Positions 8,326 to 18,768 are shown, counted from the first letter of the stretch. The stretch is DNA of 64,000 bases from an uncultured Muribaculaceae bacterium (GCA_944321875.1 CALUMX010000005.1:1-64000), one strand, 5' to 3'. The notes: generated by a model from the letters alone, not told the origin. Numbers and translations: made by a program.

Positions 8326-10098
8326 ATGAAAACATACCCCAAAATTGGTATCAGACCGACCATTGACGGCCGTCAAGGCGGTGTACGAGAAAGCCTCGAA
8401 GAAAAAACGATGAACTTGGCGAAAGCGGTTGCTGAGCTCATCAGTTCCAACCTCAGAAACGGAGACGGAAGTCCGGTTGAATGTGTAATTGCCGACGGCA
8501 CAATCGGCCGCGTAGCGGAAAGTGCAGCCTGCGCTGAAAAGTTTGAGCGTGAAGGTGTCGGAGCAACTATTACAGTAACTTCTTGCTGGTGCTACGGCGC
8601 AGAAACAATGGATATGAACCCCTATTACCCGAAAGCAGTATGGGGCTTCAACGGAACAGAGCGTCCGGGAGCTGTCTATCTGGCAGCCGTATTGGCCGGA
8701 CACGCACAGAAAGGACTGCCGGCATTCGGCATCTACGGCCGTGACGTGCAGGACCTCGACGACAACACCATCCCGGCCGATGTAGCCGAGAAATTACTCC
8801 GCTTTGCCCGTGCGGCACAGGCAGTAGCGACCATGCGTGGAAAATCCTACCTTTCAATGGGTAGCGTATCCATGGGTATCGCCGGCTCTATTGTCAATCC
8901 CGACTTCTTCCAGGAGTATCTGGGCATGCGCAATGAGTCAGTCGACCTTACCGAAATCATCCGCCGCATGACAGAAGGTATCTACGACCAGGAAGAATTC
9001 AAGAAAGCAATGGCCTGGACCGAAGCCCACTGCAAAAAGAACGAGGGCAAGGATTTCAACACGGAGGCCAAGACCAAGACCCGTGCCGAAAAGGATGCCG
9101 ACTGGGAATTTATCATAAAAATGACGATTATCATGCGTGACCTCATGCAGGGTAATCCAAAACTGAAAGAACTGGGATTCAAGGAAGAAGCTCTCGGACA
9201 CAACGCGATTGCTGCCGGATTCCAAGGCCAGCGTCAATGGACCGACTTCTATCCTAACGGCGACTATTCAGAGGCGCTACTCAATACCTCCTTCGACTGG
9301 AACGGCCTGAGAGAGGCATTCGTACTGGCTACGGAGAACGATGCCTGCAACGGCGTGGCCATGCTCTTCGGCCACCTGCTCACCAACCGTGCGCAGATTT
9401 TCTCCGATGTCCGCACCTACTGGAGCCCGGAAGCCATCAAGCGTGTTACCGGAAAGGAACTGACAGGACTCGCTGCCAACGGAATCATCCACCTTATCAA
9501 CTCCGGAGCGACTACACTCGACGGTACCGGACAACAAGTTGACGCTGAGGGCAACCCGGCAATGAAACCATTCTGGGAAATCACGGAAGAGGAAGTGGAA
9601 AAATGTCTGGAAGCCACCACATGGTATCCTGCCAACCGTGACTACTTCAGAGGCGGCGGCTTCTCTTCCAACTTCCTGTCGAAAGGTGGCATGCCTGTCA
9701 CAATGAGCCGTCTGAACCTCATCAAGGGTCTCGGCCCGGTACTCCAGATTGCAGAAGGATGGACCGTGGAAATCGACCCGGAAATCCATAAGATTCTCGA
9801 TGAACGCACCGACCGCACCTGGCCTACGACCTGGTTCGTACCGCGTCTGTGCGACAAACCGGCATTCAAGGATGTCTACTCTGTCATGAACAACTGGGGC
9901 GCCAACCACGGAGCCATCAGCTACGGACACATCGGACAAGACCTCATCACTCTTGCTTCTATCCTCCGCATTCCTGTGTGCATGCACAACGTAGACGAGG
10001 ACAAGATTTTCCGCCCTGCCGCATGGAACGCATTCGGAATGGACAAGGAAGGTGCCGACTACCGCGCTTGCGCAAATTATGGTCCAATCTATAAATAA
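8326..10098 (+). CDS. fucI: L-fucose isomerase
   Basis: Converts L-fucose to L-fuculose in the cytoplasm, the first step of fucose breakdown. At 590 residues it is within one residue of the E. coli enzyme, and the metal-binding and catalytic residues fall at the same numbers: Glu337 (in ATENDA), Asp361 (in FSDVRTYW) and His528 (in GANHGA). The [15 protein letters not shown] and [10 protein letters not shown] segments are family hallmarks. First gene of a four-gene operon with aldolase, kinase and permease. D-arabinose may also be a substrate, as known for the family. Confidence 0.97.
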   Translation: MKTYPKIGIRPTIDGRQGGVRESLEEKTMNLAKAVAELISSNLRNGDGSPVECVIADGTIGRVAESAACAEKFEREGVGATITVTSCWCYGAETMDMNPYYPKAVWGFNGTERPGAVYLAAVLAGHAQKGLPAFGIYGRDVQDLDDNTIPADVAEKLLRFARAAQAVATMRGKSYLSMGSVSMGIAGSIVNPDFFQEYLGMRNESVDLTEIIRRMTEGIYDQEEFKKAMAWTEAHCKKNEGKDFNTEAKTKTRAEKDADWEFIIKMTIIMRDLMQGNPKLKELGFKEEALGHNAIAAGFQGQRQWTDFYPNGDYSEALLNTSFDWNGLREAFVLATENDACNGVAMLFGHLLTNRAQIFSDVRTYWSPEAIKRVTGKELTGLAANGIIHLINSGATTLDGTGQQVDAEGNPAMKPFWEITEEEVEKCLEATTWYPANRDYFRGGGFSSNFLSKGGMPVTMSRLNLIKGLGPVLQIAEGWTVEIDPEIHKILDERTDRTWPTTWFVPRLCDKPAFKDVYSVMNNWGANHGAISYGHIGQDLITLASILRIPVCMHNVDEDKIFRPAAWNAFGMDKEGADYRACANYGPIYK

Positions 10099-10106
10099 CA
10101 ATTTCT

Positions 10107-10142
10107 GAAGTCTGTCCCTTTCTCAAAACAGGGACAGACTTC
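10107..10142 (+). repeat. 13-bp perfect inverted repeat between fucI and fucA
   Basis: GAAGTCTGTCCCT (10107-10119) and its exact complement (10130-10142) enclose a 10-base loop. There is no T-run, so it is more likely an RNA-stabilising or processing hairpin than a full terminator. Confidence 0.75.
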
Positions 10143-10163
10143 CTTATCCTAATAAACGACATT

Positions 10164-10799
10164 ATGATTACAACCGAACATATCAATGAGTTTTTGAAGC
10201 AGGCACACCGCGTTGGTGATGCCAAACTCACCATCTGCAGCAGCGGCAACCTCTCCTGGCGTATCGGCGATGACGCGCTCGTTTCCGGCACAGGCTCCTG
10301 GGTTCCTGAACTGAAAGCGGAGAAAGTATCTATCTGCAGAATTGAGACGGGAGAGGTGCTCAACGGCATCAAGCCGTCCATGGAAAGCGGATTCCATCTC
10401 GGCATCATGCGTCAGCGCCCTGACGTGAACGTAGTGCTCCATTTCCAATCGGAATACGCCACTGCCGTATCCTGCATGAAAAAGAAACCGGAGAACTTCA
10501 ACGTAACAGCGGAAGTGCCCTGCCACGTAGGCCGCGAGATTCCCATCATCCCTTATTTCCGCCCGGGTTCACCGGAATTGGCCAAGGCTGTAGTGGAAGC
10601 GATGAAGGACCACAACTCCATCCTGCTCACCAACCACGGACAAGTGGTGTGCGGAAGCTCCTTCGACCAGGTGTTTGAGAGAGCCATGTTCTTTGAGATG
10701 GCCTGCCGCATCATCGTTCAGTCCGGTATGGACTACTCCGTTCTCACTCCGGAGGAAATCGACGACCTCGACAAATACGTTCTCGGCAAGAAAGCCTAA
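10164..10799 (+). CDS. fucA: class II aldolase, probable L-fuculose-1-phosphate aldolase
   Basis: By position it should split L-fuculose-1-phosphate into dihydroxyacetone phosphate and L-lactaldehyde. The class II aldolase/adducin fold is visible, with SSGNLSWR for phosphate binding, Glu74 as the catalytic acid, His93 and His158 as metal ligands. The usual second histidine of the HxH pair (E. coli HNH) is Gln95 here (HFQ). This substitution seems shared by Bacteroides homologues as I remember them, so it is probably a lineage variant and not a defect. Length 211 residues, as in E. coli FucA. The assignment rests largely on operon context. Confidence 0.85.
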   Translation: MITTEHINEFLKQAHRVGDAKLTICSSGNLSWRIGDDALVSGTGSWVPELKAEKVSICRIETGEVLNGIKPSMESGFHLGIMRQRPDVNVVLHFQSEYATAVSCMKKKPENFNVTAEVPCHVGREIPIIPYFRPGSPELAKAVVEAMKDHNSILLTNHGQVVCGSSFDQVFERAMFFEMACRIIVQSGMDYSVLTPEEIDDLDKYVLGKKA

Positions 10800-10811
10800 A
10801 CCGAGCATATC

Positions 10812-10855
10812 CACATAAGGACCAGTCGTGACTCACCACTGCCGGTCCTTATGTG
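10812..10855 (+). repeat. 12-bp perfect inverted repeat between fucA and fucK
   Basis: CACATAAGGACC (10812-10823) and GGTCCTTATGTG (10844-10855) can form a stable stem, followed by a weak TCTTT. It sits just upstream of the fucK start and may attenuate or protect the message. Confidence 0.75.
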
Positions 10856-10886
10856 TCTTTACAAACCTAACCAACCAGACACTAAA

Positions 10887-12278
10887 ATGAAAAACTGTTA
10901 CCTCGCCGCCGATTTCGGTGGCGGAAGCGGACGAGTCATCGCCGGATATATTGAAAACTCCGAACTGAAACTTGAGGAAATCTACCGGTTCCCAAACCGG
11001 CAAATCAAACTTGGGAAACACGTTTACTGGGATTTTCCCGCACTCTTTGAGGAAATGCAGACTGGATTAAGGACCGCCGTAGAAAAAGGATTCCATGTGA
11101 GAAGCATCGGCATCGACACCTGGGGCGTCGACTTCGGTCTCATCGACAAAGCCGGCAACCTGATTGCCCTGCCACGCTGCTACCGCGACCCCTCAACCAC
11201 CGGCCTTCCCGAGAAACTGTTTGCCGACACGGACGAGCTGACCGCACACTACGCTGTCAACGGCATCCAAATGATGCCTATCAATTCCCTGTTTCAGCTT
11301 TATGTAATGAAAGAGGAAAATGCCGCATTGCTCAACGCGGCCGACCGCCTGCTCTTCATGCCCGACCTGTTCAGCTTCTTCCTCACGGGAAAAGCCAATA
11401 ATGAATACTGCATCGCCTCCACTTCGGAGCTTCTCGACGCAACGAAGAAAGACTGGCACCGGCCTACCCTTGAACGCCTCGGACTTCCGGCACATCTCTT
11501 CGGTGAAATCGTAATGCCGGGTACGTCGCGCGGCAAAATCTCCGCATCGGTCGCCCAATACACAGGTCTTGACAAGGACACCGAAGTTATTGCCGTAGGG
11601 TCGCACGACACGGCAAGTGCCGTGTTTGCCGTTCCTGAGACGGAAGGCAAGCGCTGTGCCTTTCTCAGCTCGGGCACATGGTCACTGCTCGGCGTCGCAG
11701 TCGACCGACCGATTCTAAGCGAGGAAGCCCGACTGGCCGGATTTACCAACGAAGGCGGAGTCGGCGGCAAAATCCGCTTCCTGCAGAACATCACAGGCCT
11801 CTGGATTCTCCAACGGCTGATGCAGGAATGGGCTGCCAAAGGCTACGACACTTCCTATGCCACCCTGCTTTCCGACGCTGAGAATGCGACCTTCGACACG
11901 ATTATCGACGTTGATGACCCACGGTTTACCAATCCCGACAACATGGAGAAAGCTATCAGTGACTACTGTGCCGCAACGGGTCAGGCCGTTCCGTCCACCC
12001 GTGGTGAAGTCGTTCTCTGCGTGCTGAAATCGCTGGCCAACCGCTATAAAAAAGGCATCGAACAGCTTAACCGACTTTTGCCGGAGCCTATCGAGCAACT
12101 CAATATCATCGGAGGCGGCAGCCAGAATGCCCTCCTCAACCGGCTCACGGAAGAAGCCACCGGCATCCCCGTAGTGGCCGGCCCCGTAGAAGCGACAGCC
12201 ATCGGCAACATCCTCGTGCAGGCTCTTGCCTCCGGCGAAATCAAGAGCACGTCAGAAGTGCGTACGCTCCACAGATAA
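10887..12278 (+). CDS. fucK: L-fuculokinase of the rhamnulokinase (RhaB) type
   Basis: FGGY-family sugar kinase: the ATP-binding opening LAADFGGGSGRV, the IDTWGVDF motif, the SHDTASAV loop, SSGTWSLLG and the C-terminal IGGGSQNALLNRL segment all match RhaB more closely than E. coli FucK. Operon position between fucA and fucP argues for L-fuculose as substrate; rhamnulose kinase activity remains possible. An upstream ATG in frame (10851) falls inside the fucA-fucK hairpin, so I take the start at 10887. Length 463 residues, typical. Confidence 0.9.
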   Translation: MKNCYLAADFGGGSGRVIAGYIENSELKLEEIYRFPNRQIKLGKHVYWDFPALFEEMQTGLRTAVEKGFHVRSIGIDTWGVDFGLIDKAGNLIALPRCYRDPSTTGLPEKLFADTDELTAHYAVNGIQMMPINSLFQLYVMKEENAALLNAADRLLFMPDLFSFFLTGKANNEYCIASTSELLDATKKDWHRPTLERLGLPAHLFGEIVMPGTSRGKISASVAQYTGLDKDTEVIAVGSHDTASAVFAVPETEGKRCAFLSSGTWSLLGVAVDRPILSEEARLAGFTNEGGVGGKIRFLQNITGLWILQRLMQEWAAKGYDTSYATLLSDAENATFDTIIDVDDPRFTNPDNMEKAISDYCAATGQAVPSTRGEVVLCVLKSLANRYKKGIEQLNRLLPEPIEQLNIIGGGSQNALLNRLTEEATGIPVVAGPVEATAIGNILVQALASGEIKSTSEVRTLHR

Positions 12279-12314
12279 CCATTATCCACGAACCTAACTA
12301 ACTCCTATCTTAAA

Positions 12315-13631
12315 ATGAAGAATACCTCAAAAAAATCTATACTCCATGAAGGCTCCGTCAGTTACATCGTTCCGTTTATTCTCATAACGAGCTGCTTTGC
12401 CTTATGGGGATTTGCCAACGACATCACTAACCCAATGGTGAAAGCCTTCTCCAAAATCTTCCGGATGAGCGTGACAGAAGGCTCATTGGTGCAGGTGGCG
12501 TTCTACGGAGGCTATTTTGCCATGGCCTTCCCGGCAGCCATCTTTATCCGCAAGTACACCTACAAGGCCGGTGTACTGCTGGGTCTCGGCCTCTACGCCT
12601 TCGGAGCCTTTCTCTTCTTCCCGGCAATGCATATCGGAAGCTATTTCCCTTTCCTCATCGCCTACTTCATCCTCACCTGCGGCCTGTCGTTTCTTGAGAC
12701 CAGCTGTAATCCCTACATCCTTTCCATGGGTCCGGAGGAATCAACAACGCGACGGCTCAACCTCGCACAATCATTCAATCCGATTGGCTCGCTGCTGGGC
12801 ATGTATGTAGCGATGAACTTCATCCAGAACCGCCTGATTCCACTCGACACCGCTGAGCGGGAACAACTCACGCATCAGGAATTCGAGGCGATACGCGATG
12901 CCGACCTGCAGACGCTCATCACGCCCTATCTCTTCATCGGCATCATCATTCTGCTGATGTTCCTGGTCATCCGGTTCACAAAAATGCCTAAATCCAAGGA
13001 CCAGTCCCACAAAATCGACTTTATCCCGACGCTCAAGCGCATTTTCCACCTGCCGCACTACCGGGAGGGTGTCATCGCACAATTCTTCTATGTCGGCGCA
13101 CAAATCATGTGCTGGACGTTCATTATCCAATACGGCACACGCCTCTTCACCGCTCAAGGCATTGACGAGCAGGTGGCGGAAGTAATGTCGCAGAAATACA
13201 ATATCATCGCCATGTGTATCTTCTGCGTAAGCCGCTTCATCTGCACCTTCCTGCTCCGTTACCTCAATCCGGGCCTGCTGCTGAAGCTGCTGGCTATTGC
13301 CGGAGGATTCTGCACGCTGGGCACCATCCTGTTCACCAACATCTACGGACTCTACTGCCTCGTCGGCATCTCAGCCTGCATGTCCCTGATGTTCCCGACC
13401 ATCTACGGTATCGCCCTTCAAGGACTGGGCGACGATGCCAAATTCGGTGCGGCCGGACTCATCATGTCCATCCTCGGAGGCTCTGTGCTTCCCCCGGTTC
13501 AAGCCTGCATCATCGACATGGGCAGCATCTTCGGCTGGCCTGCCGTCAACGTTTCTTTCGTTCTGCCGCTCCTTTGCTTCGTCGTTGTTGCCGTCTACGG
13601 CCACCGTACGAACCACCGGCTTCTACGATAA
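12315..13631 (+). CDS. fucP: L-fucose:H+ symporter, major facilitator superfamily
   Basis: Twelve hydrophobic segments over 438 residues, the same length as E. coli FucP. Asp36 (WGFAND) and Glu128 (SFLETS), which align with the proton/substrate-coupling acidic residues of FucP, are present, as is the NLAQSFNPIGSLLG segment of helix 5. It brings fucose into the cell and ends the operon. A strong hairpin terminator follows within 30 bases. Confidence 0.95.
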   Translation: MKNTSKKSILHEGSVSYIVPFILITSCFALWGFANDITNPMVKAFSKIFRMSVTEGSLVQVAFYGGYFAMAFPAAIFIRKYTYKAGVLLGLGLYAFGAFLFFPAMHIGSYFPFLIAYFILTCGLSFLETSCNPYILSMGPEESTTRRLNLAQSFNPIGSLLGMYVAMNFIQNRLIPLDTAEREQLTHQEFEAIRDADLQTLITPYLFIGIIILLMFLVIRFTKMPKSKDQSHKIDFIPTLKRIFHLPHYREGVIAQFFYVGAQIMCWTFIIQYGTRLFTAQGIDEQVAEVMSQKYNIIAMCIFCVSRFICTFLLRYLNPGLLLKLLAIAGGFCTLGTILFTNIYGLYCLVGISACMSLMFPTIYGIALQGLGDDAKFGAAGLIMSILGGSVLPPVQACIIDMGSIFGWPAVNVSFVLPLLCFVVVAVYGHRTNHRLLR

Positions 13632-13659
13632 AGACATTCACAAAAAACAATAAACGACA

Positions 13660-13700
13660 GAGGGGCACACCGAAAAATTCGGTGTGCCCCTCCATTTTTC
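13660..13700. terminator. strong bidirectional terminator after fucP
   Basis: GGGGCACACCGAA (13662-13674) pairs perfectly with TTCGGTGTGCCCC (13678-13690), followed by a T-rich tract. It separates fucP from the convergent outer-membrane gene and can serve both. Confidence 0.92.
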
Positions 13701-13716
13701 TTTTCTCAATAGGAAT

Positions 13717-14310
13717 TTAGAACTTATAGCCGACGCCGAAGAATACGCCAAAGTTATGCGCCTTCGCATCGCTGGCCAGCTTAGCCAGACCGAAGCGGGT
13801 GTCAACACCGACCATAAAGCGGTTAAACTCGAAGTTCATACCAAATCCCAAACCGGCGTCAAAGCGACGCAGACCACCGTCACCAAAGGTATCGGAACTC
13901 AACTCCGCATTACTGCCGGAAACCTTCGTCTTACCGCCTACACCACAAGCCAGGTACGGACCTGCATTGAAAACGATGCCCAAACCATTGCCGGCATCCA
14001 CACGTGCAGTCGCCATCAAAGGCACTTCCAGATAGAGCTGATTAACTGTCAAATCCAAAAGGTCGCTGTCGCCTTTCGCTCCCATTCCTGCGAAATTCAA
14101 TCCTGTCTGAAATCCCCACATACCGGAAATAGGCACATCAACGCCTAAACCTACGCGGTAGGCAAATTTTGCATTTGCCCCGTCTGCATCATCCCCAATC
14201 CATCCCGCTGCGCCGACTCCGGCCTTGACACTCAACTGAACATTACTCTCGGCTGCTACTCCGAATACGGAAAGCAATGCCACAACTACTGTCAGAATAA
14301 ACTTTTTCAT
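13717..14310 (-). CDS. small outer-membrane beta-barrel protein (porin-like family)
   Basis: A signal peptide (cleavage near VAAES) precedes a 175-residue domain of alternating residues ending in an aromatic C-terminus (FFGVGYKF), the signature of an eight-stranded OmpX/OmpA-like barrel in the OMP_b-brl family. LGVDVPISGMWGFQTGLNF and GPYLACGVGGK look like transmembrane strands. Specific function is unknown; such proteins in Bacteroidales are usually annotated as porin family. It is a single gene between convergent and tandem neighbours. Confidence 0.8.
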   Translation of the reverse strand: MKKFILTVVVALLSVFGVAAESNVQLSVKAGVGAAGWIGDDADGANAKFAYRVGLGVDVPISGMWGFQTGLNFAGMGAKGDSDLLDLTVNQLYLEVPLMATARVDAGNGLGIVFNAGPYLACGVGGKTKVSGSNAELSSDTFGDGGLRRFDAGLGFGMNFEFNRFMVGVDTRFGLAKLASDAKAHNFGVFFGVGYKF

Positions 14311-14394
14311 TTTGTTGTCTAATTTAAAGTTAATAATTGATAAAGTAACGGTATAACAATCGGCAATCGGTTTTGTTCCACCGGAAGGACAAAA

Positions 14395-14428
14395 AAATGC
14401 GTATCGGTACGATAACCGACACGCATTT
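14395..14428 (-). terminator. terminator of the lysS-gpsA-pgi operon
   Basis: AAATGCGT and TCGGT arms (14395-14408) pair with ACCGA and ACGCATTT (14415-14428); on the minus strand the stem is followed by ATTTTTTT. Confidence 0.88.
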
Positions 14429-14458
14429 CCTTTATATATATTCCTATCCTGCTACGGA

Positions 14459-15793
14459 TTAGAGTCTTGCCTGGATAGCCTTGCTTTCCTCTTCGTAGCC
14501 CGGCTTGTTGAGAAGAGCGAACATGTTCTTCTTGTAAGCCTCAACACCCGGCTGGTTGAACGGATTCACGTCGAGCACGTAGCCGCTGATACCGCAAGCC
14601 TTCTCGAAGAAATACATTACCTGACCGAGGTTGTACTCAGAAAGTGAAGGAAGTGTTACGTGGATATTAGGCACGCCACCGTCAACGTGAGCGATAACCG
14701 TACCCAGCTCAGCCATCTTGTTCACTTCGTCGATGCGACGGCCGGCGATATAGTTCAGACCGTCGAGGTTAGCCTCATCGCTCGGAATCTTCACGTCGTG
14801 GTTCTGAGAAGCAACGGAAATAACCGTCTCAAAGATAGAGCGCTCGCCTTCCTGAATCCACTGACCCATAGAGTGAAGGTCGGTAGAGTTGTCGACAGCT
14901 GCCGGGAAAATGCCCTTGTTGTCCTTACCTTCGCTCTCGCCGTAGAGCTGTTTCCACCATTCGCCGAGGTAGTGAAGTTTCGGGTTATAGTTCACGAGGA
15001 TTTCAATCTTCTTGCCTGCGTTGTAGAGCGCGTTACGCGTCTTGGCGTAGAGATAAGAAACATTGGAATCATCAGCTGTAGCAGTAGCAGCCTCCATGTC
15101 CTTCGCACCCTGGAGGAGCTGACGGATGTCGTAGCCTGCAACGGCGATTGGAAGCAAACCTACCGGAGTGAGCACTGAGAAACGGCCGCCCACGTTGTCC
15201 TCGATAACATAAGTGGCATAACCTTCCTCTGTAGCCAACTTGCGGAGCGCACCGCGGTTGGCGTCAGTAACGGCAACGATATGCTTAGCTGCAAATTCCT
15301 TGCCTTCCTGCTTCTCCAGCATGTCCTTCAACAAACGGAACGCGATAGCCGGTTCTGTTGTTGTACCAGACTTGGAGATAACGATGATACCGAATTTCTT
15401 ACCCTTCAGAAGGTCCATCAATTCGTAAGTATAGTCTTCGCCGATATTCTGACCGGCAAACAGCACGCGGGCACCCTTAGCCGGCTTCAAGGCTGCGAAA
15501 GAGTCGCTCAACGCCTCAATCACGGCTTTTGCGCCGAGGTAGCTTCCGCCGATACCGATAGCAACAACATACTCGCAATCCTCACGGAGAGTGGCAGCAT
15601 TAGCCTCAATGCTGGCAACCAGGCTTTCCGGAGTAGCGCTCGGGAGATGAAGCCAGCCCAGGAAGTCGTTACCTGCACCGGTTCCCTTTTCCAATTTCTC
15701 AAGACCTGCGGCAGCGGCAGCGTCAAGAGCATTAATCTTGTCGGCAGATACGAAACCTGCAACATTCTTAATGTTTAATTCCAATTTGTTCAT
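14459..15793 (-). CDS. pgi: glucose-6-phosphate isomerase
   Basis: Interconverts glucose-6-phosphate and fructose-6-phosphate in glycolysis and gluconeogenesis. It is the short bacterial form (444 residues), with the sugar-phosphate site [13 protein letters not shown], the [11 protein letters not shown] motif and the catalytic region [14 protein letters not shown]. Third gene of a run behind lysS and gpsA, 56 bases from gpsA, followed by a strong terminator, so it probably shares their transcript. Confidence 0.96.
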   Translation of the reverse strand: MNKLELNIKNVAGFVSADKINALDAAAAAGLEKLEKGTGAGNDFLGWLHLPSATPESLVASIEANAATLREDCEYVVAIGIGGSYLGAKAVIEALSDSFAALKPAKGARVLFAGQNIGEDYTYELMDLLKGKKFGIIVISKSGTTTEPAIAFRLLKDMLEKQEGKEFAAKHIVAVTDANRGALRKLATEEGYATYVIEDNVGGRFSVLTPVGLLPIAVAGYDIRQLLQGAKDMEAATATADDSNVSYLYAKTRNALYNAGKKIEILVNYNPKLHYLGEWWKQLYGESEGKDNKGIFPAAVDNSTDLHSMGQWIQEGERSIFETVISVASQNHDVKIPSDEANLDGLNYIAGRRIDEVNKMAELGTVIAHVDGGVPNIHVTLPSLSEYNLGQVMYFFEKACGISGYVLDVNPFNQPGVEAYKKNMFALLNKPGYEEESKAIQARL

Positions 15794-15849
15794 AGTCTTT
15801 TGAATTAAAATCCTTTATAATCTTTTTTTACTCTTAAAAACAGATATCA

Positions 15850-16848
15850 TCAGCACAAATGCTCCGACAGCTCGTCGATAGCCTTCTGAGCCGGCACACC
15901 CTGATAGAGAATTCCGTAAACGCAATCCAATATCGGCATCCGCACGCCCAGACGGCGGTTCAGCTCGTAGATGCACTTCGTGCCATAGTAACCCTCAGCC
16001 ACCATTTCCATCTCCATCATGGCCGCCTTCACCGAATAGCCGCGGCCTATGTAGGCTCCGAAATTGTGGTTGCGGCTGAACTTCGAGTAGGCCGTCACCA
16101 GCAGGTCGCCCAGATAGACCGAGTCGCTGATGTTGCGGTCTGTGTGACCTGCAGCCACCTCGATGAAGCGCTGCATCTCGCGTATCGCGTTAGAGATGAG
16201 CATGGCGAGGAAATTGTCGCCGTTCTTCAATCCGTAGACGATACCGCCACAGATGCCGTAGACGTTCTTCAGCACGGCTCCGTACTCGATACCGGCCACA
16301 TCGGTAGAAACAATCGTGCGCAACGACTGTCCTTCCAGCAACCGGGCTACACCCTTCGCCAGCTCCACATCGGAACAGCCGACCGTCAGGTAGGACTTAC
16401 GGCCCAACGCCACCTCTTCCGCATGACAGGGACCGCCGATAACCACCATGCGGTCCGGACTTACGCCGTAGCGGCTCTGCATATAGTCGGTCACGATGGC
16501 ATTCTCGTCGGGGACGATGCCCTTGATGGCCGAGACGATGCACTTCTGACTCAAATCAACCGTGATTTTCTTCAGATGCTCTTTCATGTAGGGCGAGGGC
16601 ATGGCCAGTAGCAGCGTGTCGGCCGCCTCACACACGGCATTAATGTCGGACGAGAACTCAATCCGCTCAATGTCAAACTCCACATCCGAAAGATAGACGG
16701 GGTTATGGCGCAGACGCTTAAAGTCGGCAATGCGGTCGTCACGCCGCATGTACCACAAAATCGTGTCACAGTTCTGCAACAGCAGTTTCGCCAGCGCAGT
16801 CGCCCAACTGCCTCCGCCCATCACGGCTATTTTACCGGGATAGCTCAT
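15850..16848 (-). CDS. gpsA: glycerol-3-phosphate dehydrogenase [NAD(P)+]
   Basis: Reduces dihydroxyacetone phosphate to sn-glycerol-3-phosphate for phospholipid synthesis. The Rossmann motif GGGSWATALAKLL opens the protein, VIGGPCHAEEVALG and the catalytic lysine segment VLKNVYGICGGIVYGL follow, and the C-terminal helical domain is complete. Length 332 residues, typical. It lies 52 bases after lysS and 56 before pgi. Confidence 0.95.
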   Translation of the reverse strand: MSYPGKIAVMGGGSWATALAKLLLQNCDTILWYMRRDDRIADFKRLRHNPVYLSDVEFDIERIEFSSDINAVCEAADTLLLAMPSPYMKEHLKKITVDLSQKCIVSAIKGIVPDENAIVTDYMQSRYGVSPDRMVVIGGPCHAEEVALGRKSYLTVGCSDVELAKGVARLLEGQSLRTIVSTDVAGIEYGAVLKNVYGICGGIVYGLKNGDNFLAMLISNAIREMQRFIEVAAGHTDRNISDSVYLGDLLVTAYSKFSRNHNFGAYIGRGYSVKAAMMEMEMVAEGYYGTKCIYELNRRLGVRMPILDCVYGILYQGVPAQKAIDELSEHLC

Positions 16849-16900
16849 TCTATAAAAAATTATTCTTGGTTACTGATACTCTGAAAAAAGGAGGAAAGGC

Positions 16901-18634
16901 TTACTTCTTAGCCTTTTCCACCCACTCACCCACTGCCTCGACAGTCGGGTTCTTCAATTCGAGCTTAAACTTCTTGTTCAAGCCACATATTTCCTGATGA
17001 ACGCGCGCTGCATTCGCTCCGCCAAGGCTCTCCACTGTCAGATAGCCGGCCTTCTGCAATGCAGGTACCCATTCTGCCGGTACGCCGATTTCAACGTAAG
17101 CCTCCTCGCGGTCGCGCTTTGCCACCTTCTCCGGACGCATCTGCGGGAAGAAGAGCACTTCCTGAATCGTAGTCTGACCGGTCATGAGCATTACCAGACG
17201 GTCCATACCGATACCCATACCGGATGTCGGAGGCATACCGTACTCCAATGCGCGGATAAAGTCCTTATCGATAATCATTGCCTCGTCGTCGCCCTTCTCG
17301 CTGAGCTTCATCTGCTCTACGAAGCGCTCGTACTGGTCAATCGGGTCGTTCAACTCAGAGTAAGCGTTGCAAAGCTCCTTACCGTTGACCATCAGCTCGA
17401 AACGCTCTGTCAGTTCCGGATTTGAGCGGTGACGCTTCGTAAGCGGCGACATCTCAATCGGGTAGTCGGTGATGAACGTAGGCTGAATGTAGTTGCCCTC
17501 GCACTTCTCGCCGAAAATCTCGTCGATAATCTTGCCCTTACCCATCGAGTCGTCGACTTCGATGTTGAGCTGCTTGCAGACATCGCGCAACTGCTCCTCG
17601 TTCATACCAGTGATGTCGATACCTGTGAATTCCTTGATGGAGTCAATCATTGTGACACGGCGGAACGGAGCCTTGAAGTTGATGACGTTGTCGCCCACCT
17701 TCACCTCAGTCGTACCGTTAACGTCCATACAAATCTTCTCAAGCATGTTTTCCGTAAACGTCATCATCCAGTTGTAGTCCTTGTAGGAAACATAGATTTC
17801 CATACAAGTGAACTCCGGATTGTGAGTGCGGTCCATACCCTCGTTACGGAAGTTCTTGGAGAATTCATACACACCTTCGAAACCACCGACAATCAGACGC
17901 TTCAGATACAACTCGTCGGCGATACGGAGATACAATGGAATGTCGAGCGCATTGTGGTGAGTAATGAACGGACGTGCTGCCGCACCACCCGGAATGGATT
18001 GGAGAATCGGAGTCTCCACTTCCATGTAGCCGTGGCTGTTGAAATACTCACGCATAGAGTTGTAGACCTTCGTACGCTTTACGAAAATGTCCTTCACGCC
18101 CTCATTCACCACGAGGTCAACGTAACGCTGACGGTAGCGCAGCTCAGGGTCCTCAAAGGCATCGTAAGCCACACCGTCCTTCATCTTCACAATCGGAAGC
18201 GGACGGAGCGCCTTGCTGAGCATGGTGATGGATTTCGCATGAACGGTAATCTCACCCATCTGTGTACGGAACACATAACCTTCCACACCGACAAAGTCAC
18301 CGATGTCGAGCAGTTTCTTGAAGAATACGTTGTAAAGGTCCTTATCCTCACCCGGACAAAGGTCGTCACGGCTGATATACACCTGAATGCGGCCTTCCGA
18401 ATCTTTCAGCTCCATGAAGGAAGCCTTACCCATGATACGGCGGCTCATGATACGTCCGGCGATTCTCACCTCACGGGGAGTCTCCTCGTCGTCCTTGAAG
18501 TTTTCTTTGATTTCTTTAGTGTGGCCTGTCACTACGTATTCTGCGGCAGGATACGGTTCAATTCCATGATTGCGAAGCTCGGCGAGCGTATTGCGTCGCA
18601 CGATTTCCTGTTCACTAAGCTCAAGAATGTTCAT
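16901..18634 (-). CDS. lysS: lysyl-tRNA synthetase, class II
   Basis: Charges tRNA-Lys. The N-terminal OB-fold (residues about 55-160, with [20 protein letters not shown]) is followed by the class II core with motif 2 [20 protein letters not shown] and motif 3 [12 protein letters not shown]. At 577 residues it is some 70 longer than E. coli LysS; the extra part is a C-terminal domain after the conserved FFPQMRPEK, with a helical [20 protein letters not shown] segment resembling a small helix-hairpin-helix module. Such tails occur in Bacteroidetes enzymes as I recall. First gene of the lysS-gpsA-pgi run with a good promoter. Confidence 0.96.
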   Translation of the reverse strand: MNILELSEQEIVRRNTLAELRNHGIEPYPAAEYVVTGHTKEIKENFKDDEETPREVRIAGRIMSRRIMGKASFMELKDSEGRIQVYISRDDLCPGEDKDLYNVFFKKLLDIGDFVGVEGYVFRTQMGEITVHAKSITMLSKALRPLPIVKMKDGVAYDAFEDPELRYRQRYVDLVVNEGVKDIFVKRTKVYNSMREYFNSHGYMEVETPILQSIPGGAAARPFITHHNALDIPLYLRIADELYLKRLIVGGFEGVYEFSKNFRNEGMDRTHNPEFTCMEIYVSYKDYNWMMTFTENMLEKICMDVNGTTEVKVGDNVINFKAPFRRVTMIDSIKEFTGIDITGMNEEQLRDVCKQLNIEVDDSMGKGKIIDEIFGEKCEGNYIQPTFITDYPIEMSPLTKRHRSNPELTERFELMVNGKELCNAYSELNDPIDQYERFVEQMKLSEKGDDEAMIIDKDFIRALEYGMPPTSGMGIGMDRLVMLMTGQTTIQEVLFFPQMRPEKVAKRDREEAYVEIGVPAEWVPALQKAGYLTVESLGGANAARVHQEICGLNKKFKLELKNPTVEAVGEWVEKAKK

Positions 18635-18696
18635 AATATTTAAGTTTATTTCTTTACTGAATCATTTAATTTATAGACGCACAATCTCTTAATTTG

Positions 18697-18730
18697 CAAA
18701 ATTAGCCATAATTCGCTTGTTTTACAAAAA
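18697..18730 (-). promoter_or_regulatory. lysS promoter
   Basis: Read leftward: TTTTTG (18730-18725), 20 bases, then TAATTTTG (18704-18697), a full consensus match. It interleaves with the nadB promoter on the other strand. Confidence 0.75.
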
Positions 18731-18745
18731 TTCTTCCTAATTTTG
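18717..18745 (+). promoter_or_regulatory. nadB promoter
   Basis: TAATTTTG (18738-18745) fits the -7 consensus; a TTG lies 18 bases upstream (18717-18719), inside the lysS promoter. The predicted leader is very short, about 20 bases. Confidence 0.6.
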
Positions 18746-18768
18746 CGTTACATAAATTGCAATTACTT

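Noticed and set aside
10107-10142. fucI-fucA hairpin as an intrinsic terminator
   Set aside because: No T-run follows, and fucA, fucK and fucP have no promoter of their own that I can see.
17429-18643. 404-codon plus-strand frame over lysS
   Set aside because: Antisense to an intact class II synthetase; no family resemblance.
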